A stretch of 9,445 nucleotides of DNA, from NCBI GenBank assembly GCA_020029455.1, contig JAIBJH010000095.1, positions 1-9,445 of the forward strand, in the 5' to 3' direction. Source of the stretch: Hyphomicrobiales bacterium (GTDB lineage Bacteria > Pseudomonadota > Alphaproteobacteria > Rhizobiales > Aestuariivirgaceae). Below are positions 5,465 to 9,445 of the stretch, one piece after another (position 1 is the stretch's first letter; every line of letters begins with the position of its first letter). Below the pieces are notes generated by a model that saw nothing but the letters and a program-made list of their open reading frames with translations, was not told the origin of the DNA and made no database searches. A program made the position numbers and the translations under genes.

Positions 5465-6364
5465 GTGACCAAACGCAATATTGGAGCCCTGGTGCTGCTG
5501 GCAGCGCTGGGGCTTCTCGCCTTTTGGCTGGTGAGCGCGCCAAGGCCCCTGTCGGCTGATGCCATTCCGGCACATACACCCGACCTGGCCAATGGCGAGA
5601 AGCTCTATCACGCTTCAGGCTGCCATTCCTGCCACCTGCCAACCGCGGCGTCGGGAATTGACACTGCGCTTCCGGCAGGCGGAACACCGCTGAAGACGCC
5701 AATCGGCACACTTTATCCGCCCAACATCACGCCCGATCCGGAAACCGGTATCGGCCAATGGTCCGATCTCGATTTCGTCAATGCCATGCAGCAGGGCATC
5801 GGGCGCAATGGCAGCCATCTGATCCCGGCTTTTCCCTACACCTCCTATGCCCGCATGAAGGTGGAGGACGTCCTCGACATTAAGGGTTATCTCGCCACGC
5901 TGGCGCCCATGAAGAACGCTGTACCGTCCCACGAGGTGTTTGCCCTTCCAATTGTCAGGCGTGGGCTCGGCGCATGGAAATGGATCGGCTTTGACGACGG
6001 CAAATTCAAGGAAGACCCCGCGCAAAGCGCTGCATGGAACCGTGGCGCCTATCTGGTCAACGGCCCCGGCCACTGCAATGAATGCCACACGCCGCGCAGC
6101 CTGCTGATGACCTCCGACATGTCACGCTTTCTCGCTGGCGGGCCCCATCCCGAAGGCGACGGCAAAGTGCCTTCCATCCGCAATCTGGTGGGGCGCGGCA
6201 AATACAAGAACGCCGCCGACCTTGTTCTGGCTTTCCAGAATGGCGAAATCCTGGGTTACGAGGACATGAGCTCTGGCGGCATGGGCAAGGTTCAGGCTAA
6301 TCTCGCCAAGCTCCCCGAGGATGATCTCAAGGCCATCGCTGAATATCTCCTGAGCCTCAAATAA
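5465..6364 (+). CDS. Dihaem c-type cytochrome, membrane-anchored
   Basis: The protein has 299 residues with a GTG start at 5465, 15 bp after the c556-like gene, and a weak Shine-Dalgarno site, consistent with translation following the upstream gene. Residues 7-25 are a hydrophobic N-terminal segment (signal anchor or signal peptide). The first haem site is CHSCH (53-57) and the second is CNECH (204-208). FPYTSYARMK (123-132) carries a likely Met131 axial ligand, and GGMGKV near residue 275 probably supplies the second. The two repeats resemble the cytochrome subunits of membrane-bound alcohol or sugar dehydrogenases, which however usually have three haems. No dehydrogenase subunit lies in the window, so the donor is unknown. 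The 3' end overlaps the convergent hydrolase by 8 bp. Confidence 0.9.
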   Translation: MTKRNIGALVLLAALGLLAFWLVSAPRPLSADAIPAHTPDLANGEKLYHASGCHSCHLPTAASGIDTALPAGGTPLKTPIGTLYPPNITPDPETGIGQWSDLDFVNAMQQGIGRNGSHLIPAFPYTSYARMKVEDVLDIKGYLATLAPMKNAVPSHEVFALPIVRRGLGAWKWIGFDDGKFKEDPAQSAAWNRGAYLVNGPGHCNECHTPRSLLMTSDMSRFLAGGPHPEGDGKVPSIRNLVGRGKYKNAADLVLAFQNGEILGYEDMSSGGMGKVQANLAKLPEDDLKAIAEYLLSLK

Positions 6365-7052
6365 GTCCGGCATCCTCCAGCCAGGCCACAATGGCCTCTG
6401 TCGCCTTCTCCGGATATTCCAGTGTCGGAAAATGTCCGCAATCCGGCAATTCCATATAGCTTCCGTCCTGCACCAGTTCGGCAAGCCGCGCACCATCGGC
6501 AGCCGGGCTGAACTGGTCATTGGCGCCCCAGAGAAACAACGACGGGCATGAGATTTCACCAACTCTCGCCCACTTGTCGGTTCGCTGTGCCAAGGCATCC
6601 GACTGCCGCGCCAGTTCGGCCGTATCGAAGTCACGTCCCATATCGATGAAAGCCTGTCGCGTTGCCTCGCCATTGGGACCATCCAAGTGTGAGATGATGT
6701 CGCCCATCTCGCGCAATACCGCATCCTTTTCGCCCGAACGGATGCGCTCCGAGCGCTTGAAGCCTGCAGCCTTGTCTGCAACCGCGCCTGCTGCTGCCCC
6801 GATAACACAGAGCGCCTCCACTCGCTCCGGCGCGGCCAAGGTGACTTCCAGCGCTAGCCTTCCGCCCATGGATGTGCCCAGAACGGCAAATTGCTCAGGG
6901 GCCTCTGCCAGCAGGTTCTCGACCATCGCCTCATAGCGGTCACCCTTGCCGATGCGGGTGATACAGTTAATGCGGCCCTTGAGTGCCGCAATCTGCGGCC
7001 CATAGAGCCTGCCATCGCAGCCAAAAGCCGGGATCAGGATTAGCGTTTTCAT
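6357..7052 (-). CDS. Alpha/beta hydrolase
   Basis: The protein has 231 residues. It has the core alpha/beta-hydrolase layout without a large lid: beta strand TLILIPAFGCDG (residues 3-14, oxyanion region), nucleophile elbow GTSMGG with Ser61, acid Asp179 in FLWGANDQFSP, and base His207 in DCGHFP. The complete triad argues for an active cytosolic esterase, lactonase or C-C hydrolase; the substrate cannot be told. It overlaps the dihaem cytochrome gene tail to tail by 8 bp. A 16-base hairpin, GCTTGCC-TT-GGCAAGC (7074-7089), lies just upstream of its start and may influence its leader. The 3' end has no obvious terminator because it runs into the cytochrome gene. Confidence 0.85.
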   Translation of the reverse strand: MKTLILIPAFGCDGRLYGPQIAALKGRINCITRIGKGDRYEAMVENLLAEAPEQFAVLGTSMGGRLALEVTLAAPERVEALCVIGAAAGAVADKAAGFKRSERIRSGEKDAVLREMGDIISHLDGPNGEATRQAFIDMGRDFDTAELARQSDALAQRTDKWARVGEISCPSLFLWGANDQFSPAADGARLAELVQDGSYMELPDCGHFPTLEYPEKATEAIVAWLEDAGLI

Positions 7053-7112
7053 GGTGGAACTATGTGGACAGGCGCTTGCCTTGGCAAGCCGTCAAAGACA
7101 TAAGAGCGCTAG

Positions 7113-7222
7113 AGCAAATTCCGCCAAGACGAAATTGTCTTGGCGACAAGAATTTGCTCCAACAAATTAACTTGGCGCGAATTCTTGTCGGCCACGTGTT
7201 GGCACGTGGCCGGAAAGCGCGC
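7113..7222 (+). repeat. 110-nt structured repeat, element B, in the leader of the aldolase operon
   Basis: Outer stem AGCAAATTC (7113-7121) pairs with GAATTTGCT (7150-7158). Inner stem CGCCAAGAC (7122-7130) pairs with GTCTTGGCG (7137-7145) around a 6-base loop, with ACAA (7146-7149) as the bulge. A 30-base linker with TGGCGCGA follows, then a perfect 10-bp hairpin, CGGCCACGTG (7189-7198) with TTGG and CACGTGGCCG (7203-7212). It ends with GAAAGCGCGC. Every segment length equals that of element A at 3320-3429, while the stem sequences differ and compensate. The element stops two bases before the aldolase Shine-Dalgarno AAAGGA (7224-7229), so any refolding could affect that operon's expression. 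Confidence 0.75.
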
Positions 7223-7236
7223 CAAAGGAAAAAAGA

Positions 7237-8226
7237 ATGAAATCCCTCGACGCCAAGCTGAAGCGCATCACCTCCGGAAAATACAAGCCCTCCGATTTCA
7301 TTATCGCCGATGCCAAGGACCCGGAAATGTCGGCGGGCGTTTCCTCACCCGGCCCCCGTGATCCCAACGATCCCTCGAAGGGCATGGCCAATGTATTGGA
7401 ATTCCGGCAAACCATCGTGGCGGTGGTGAAGCACGGTATCGTTGACGTGATGCTGGTCGCCGCCTCTTCGCTCGAAGCCGTCACCGCCAAGGGCATCTTC
7501 AAGAAATCCCACGTCACGCCGGCAATCAGAGCCAATGACGCCACCGACATCTGGCGCGCCCGGCATTCTTCCTATGCAAAAGAAATGTCCCGGCCCTTTC
7601 GCACCGCCAATTTGGCCCATTGCCGGAAATTCGCCGATCTTGGCCTCTATTCGGTGACTTTCAATAATGACCTTGATCACGATTACAAATCCTTGCTTGC
7701 CTACAACGACTTCCGCATCGATGCCGCGAAGAACAGGTTTCGCCACTTTCTCGAAGTCTTCAATCCCAACGCCCCCCAGGGCCTTTCGCCGGACCAGGTG
7801 CCTGCCTTTGTGAACGACAACATCCTGCGCACCGTGGCGGGCATGACGAAGGCCGACCGTCCGCTCTTCCTCAAGATGCCCTTCAATGGCAGGCGCTGGA
7901 TGGAAGAACTTGCGGACTATGATCCCGAACTGGTGGTCGGCATCCTTGGCGGCTCCGGTGGCACCACGCGCGACACTTTCGAGCTCCTGCACCAGGGCGA
8001 AAAATCCGGCGCCCGCATTGCCCTTTTCGGCCGCAAGATCAAGCTAGCGGAAAGCCCGCTTGATCTGCTTGCCCTCTTTCCGCGTGTAATCGCACGCGAC
8101 TTGACACCGGAGGAAGCCGTGAAATCCTATCACGCCACTCTCGCCAAGAAGAATTTGCGGGCAGTGCGCACGCTGGACGATGACCAGCAGATCACCGAGC
8201 CCGTTCTTGAAGGTTATGGACGGTGA
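7237..8226 (+). CDS. Class I aldolase-like TIM-barrel protein, substrate unknown
   Basis: The protein has 329 residues; AAAGGA lies seven bases before ATG 7237. I recognise the overall shape as an aldolase-type TIM barrel related to the DhnA/FbaB and LacD groups, not a characterised member. Conserved-looking stretches include SAGVSSPGPR (32-41), VTPAIRANDATDIWRAR (93-109), SRPFRTA (118-124), VTFNNDLDHD (140-149), RHFLEVFNPN (169-178) and RPLFLKMPFNG (208-218), where Lys213 is the best Schiff-base candidate. Then comes the glycine loop GILGGSGGTTRDTF (235-248) and ALFGRKI (262-268), which mimic the phosphate-binding strands 7 and 8 of class I aldolases. The stop overlaps the GTG start of a sugar kinase (GTGA), so the two are translationally coupled and probably act in one pathway: phosphorylation, then retro-aldol cleavage. 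The sugar is not identifiable. Confidence 0.7.
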   Translation: MKSLDAKLKRITSGKYKPSDFIIADAKDPEMSAGVSSPGPRDPNDPSKGMANVLEFRQTIVAVVKHGIVDVMLVAASSLEAVTAKGIFKKSHVTPAIRANDATDIWRARHSSYAKEMSRPFRTANLAHCRKFADLGLYSVTFNNDLDHDYKSLLAYNDFRIDAAKNRFRHFLEVFNPNAPQGLSPDQVPAFVNDNILRTVAGMTKADRPLFLKMPFNGRRWMEELADYDPELVVGILGGSGGTTRDTFELLHQGEKSGARIALFGRKIKLAESPLDLLALFPRVIARDLTPEEAVKSYHATLAKKNLRAVRTLDDDQQITEPVLEGYGR

Positions 8227-9224
8227 CACGCTCAGGCATCGTGCTATCGGGGACGGTGATCCTCGACATCGTCCACATGGTGGACCATTGGCCCGAGCAG
8301 GAGAGCGTTGCCTTCATCGAACGCACCGAATATGGCGCAGGCGGCCCACCACAAAATGCCGCGGCCGGCCTGAAAAAGCTCAAGGCTCCCTTTCCCGTGA
8401 CCCTGCAGGGTGTGGTTGGTGATGACGCCTATGCCGACATCTTCATCGGCGAAAGCAAGGCACAAGGTCTCACTTCCGCCCATCTGGTCCGGAAGCCTAA
8501 CTCCTTCACCAGCAACACCCAGGTGATGACCACCATTGCCAATGGCAAGCGCACTTTCTTTCACAAGCCCGGCGTCAATGCTAGCCTGACGCCCGGCCTG
8601 CTCCTGCCGCGTGATCGCAATGCAAAGATTTTCTATCTGGGCTCACCCGGCATCGCCAAGGCCATGGATGAGGGCGACCACTGGGCGGGCGTGTTGCGCG
8701 AGGCAAAGGAAAGGGACTATCTCACGGCTCTGGAACTGGTGCCGCTCGAGCAGCGAATTTTGGCCGCGCTTGTGCCGCCCATCCTCCCTCAAGTGGATAT
8801 CTGCGTGGTCAATGACCATGAGGCGGAAGGCGTGACGAGCTTTGCCGTTACCGATGGCCCGCACCTCGATTGGCGTGCGGCGGAACGGGCCTGCGACAGG
8901 CTGCTGGATATGGGCGTTGTTCAGGTTGCCGCTGTCCATCATCCCGATGGCGCAGTAGCCTTGACCCGCTCAGGTGAATGGGTCCATGCCCCAGCTGTCA
9001 ACGTGCCGCAGAAGGACATCGTCGGCACGGTGGGCGCTGGCGATGCTTTTTATGCCGGCTTCCTTCTCGGGGTTCACGAGGGTTGGCCGCTCGGCGATTG
9101 TCTCGCCCTGGCAAACGCCGCCGCCGCAACCTCGCTGCACTCCGCCACTACTTCATCGTCCATCAGGCCATGGCAAGAATGCCTGGCCTATGCCGATGCC
9201 ATGGGCCTGAAAAGCTTCCGATAG
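8223..9224 (+). CDS. PfkB/ribokinase-family carbohydrate kinase
   Basis: The protein has 333 residues. The GTG start at 8223 overlaps the aldolase TGA by four bases, with GAAGG (8209-8213) nine bases upstream inside that gene. Family signs are the N-terminal glycine-rich GAGGPPQNAAAG (38-49, usually GG.G.N.A), VVNDHEAE (195-202, the NxxE motif for magnesium and phosphate), and the C-terminal signature IVGTVGAGDAFYAGFLLG (266-283) with catalytic base Asp274. It transfers phosphate from ATP to a sugar or related polyol in the cytosol. Pairing with an aldolase-like protein recalls LacC-LacD, or sulfofructose kinase with its aldolase. The -PPQN- variant of the sugar-binding motif may reflect an unusual substrate. 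No sugar transporter or regulator is seen next to it. Confidence 0.88.
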   Translation: MTRSGIVLSGTVILDIVHMVDHWPEQESVAFIERTEYGAGGPPQNAAAGLKKLKAPFPVTLQGVVGDDAYADIFIGESKAQGLTSAHLVRKPNSFTSNTQVMTTIANGKRTFFHKPGVNASLTPGLLLPRDRNAKIFYLGSPGIAKAMDEGDHWAGVLREAKERDYLTALELVPLEQRILAALVPPILPQVDICVVNDHEAEGVTSFAVTDGPHLDWRAAERACDRLLDMGVVQVAAVHHPDGAVALTRSGEWVHAPAVNVPQKDIVGTVGAGDAFYAGFLLGVHEGWPLGDCLALANAAAATSLHSATTSSSIRPWQECLAYADAMGLKSFR

Positions 9225-9265
9225 GCAGCCGCGCTTCAATTGACCGCCGGTTGCTAGCGCAACGA

Positions 9266-9292
9266 GCCCTCAGGTGCGCAGCGGTTGAGGGC
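9266..9292. terminator. Weak hairpin after the kinase gene
   Basis: GCCCTCA (9266-9272) pairs with TGAGGGC (9286-9292) around a 13-base loop, followed by GAAAAGTT rather than a U-run. It lies 41 bases past the kinase stop and may help end or protect the operon transcript. The next hairpin is the better terminator candidate. Confidence 0.35.
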
Positions 9293-9299
9293 GAAAAGT

Positions 9300-9325
9300 T
9301 GCGCCAGCCCATTGAACCTGGCGCA
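9300..9325. terminator. Probable bidirectional terminator between kinase operon and convergent gene
   Basis: TGCGCCAG (9300-9307) and CTGGCGCA (9318-9325) form a perfect 8-bp stem with a 10-base loop. On the plus strand it is followed by TCTTT. On the minus strand it is followed by ACTTTT. It therefore could terminate the kinase operon and also a gene arriving from the right edge. The U-runs are short, so efficiency is uncertain. Confidence 0.55.
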
Positions 9326-9346
9326 TCTTTCACTTCGCAGGTGATT

Positions 9347-9445
9347 CTACCTGCTCGTCCGATGCGCCAGGATCTCGCCCCCGTTTTCAAACGGAAGAAC
9401 CATCACCCTTGGTTTCGGCGACAATGCTCTCATCGCCGCGACTCT
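9347..9445 (-). CDS. Possible 3' end of a convergent gene (partial)
   Basis: A minus-strand frame open from the window edge gives 32 residues ending VMVLPFENGGEILAHRTSR and a TAG at 9347-9349. The codons look coding-like (third positions mostly G or C), and the bidirectional terminator lies just past it. The piece is too short to assign a family. The plus strand is also open over the last bases, so this remains tentative. Another small hairpin, GCAGGT/ACCTGC (9337-9354), covers the stop codon. Confidence 0.35.
   Translation of the reverse strand, partial: RVAAMRALSPKPRVMVLPFENGGEILAHRTSR

Noticed and set aside
5024..5611. 195-codon open frame on the minus strand across the cytochrome genes
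   Set aside because: It is a mirror of the two cytochrome c genes, whose haem motifs and signal peptide are unambiguous.
3320..7222. Elements A and B as a CRISPR array, tRNAs or a known riboswitch
   Set aside because: There are only two copies almost 4 kb apart, no spacer-repeat periodicity, no cloverleaf, and no motif of a riboswitch class that I recognise.
9163..9390. 75-codon minus-strand frame across the kinase end and hairpin cluster
   Set aside because: It reads through the probable terminator and into the kinase gene; the other minus frame ending at 9347 looks more like real coding sequence.

Overview
The window looks like a chromosomal segment of a moderately GC-rich alphaproteobacterium, probably a member of the Hyphomicrobiales (Rhizobiales). 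This rests on codon usage, on the style of the intergenic hairpin repeats and on the general look of the proteins; no rRNA or other taxonomic marker is present. I see no phage, insertion sequence, CRISPR array or tRNA. The gene content is mostly metabolic, and the less ordinary signals are between the genes.

Positions 1-2506: an acyl-CoA dehydrogenase-family flavoprotein (minus strand, running off the left edge) diverges from an HxlR-type regulator with an SCP2-like C-terminal part. The regulator converges on a CatE-like VOC (glyoxalase/extradiol dioxygenase fold) gene, and the two genes share one CTAG as both stop codons. Each of the two promoters carries a perfect 17-bp palindrome with 7-3-7 geometry: one overlaps the putative -10 of the regulator, the other covers the start site of a very good promoter for the VOC gene. 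This suggests a small stress or aromatic-compound response circuit.

Positions 2663-4271: uracil phosphoribosyltransferase (upp, pyrimidine salvage) is followed by a receiver-domain protein with a C-terminal helical, possibly degenerate Hpt-like, region. A 110-nt structured repeat (element A) begins at the base after the upp stop codon.

Positions 4272-4987: about 370 bases without a convincing gene, then a short minus-strand unit made of a 44-codon ORF and an intrinsic terminator. This unit diverges from the cytochrome genes across a 211-bp AT-rich spacer.

Positions 4988-7052: two cytochrome c genes 15 bp apart, a class II (c556-like) periplasmic monohaem protein and a membrane-anchored dihaem protein. 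They probably form a periplasmic electron-transfer pair. A minus-strand alpha/beta hydrolase overlaps the end of the second by 8 bp.

Positions 7113-9224: a second 110-nt element (B) has the same length and stem geometry as A but different, compensating stem sequences. It is the leader of a two-gene operon: a class I aldolase-like TIM-barrel protein and a PfkB-family sugar kinase, overlapping by GTGA. Together they look like a phosphorylate-then-cleave sugar pathway whose substrate cannot be read from sequence. A hairpin that could terminate on both strands separates the operon from the probable 3' end of a convergent gene at the right edge.
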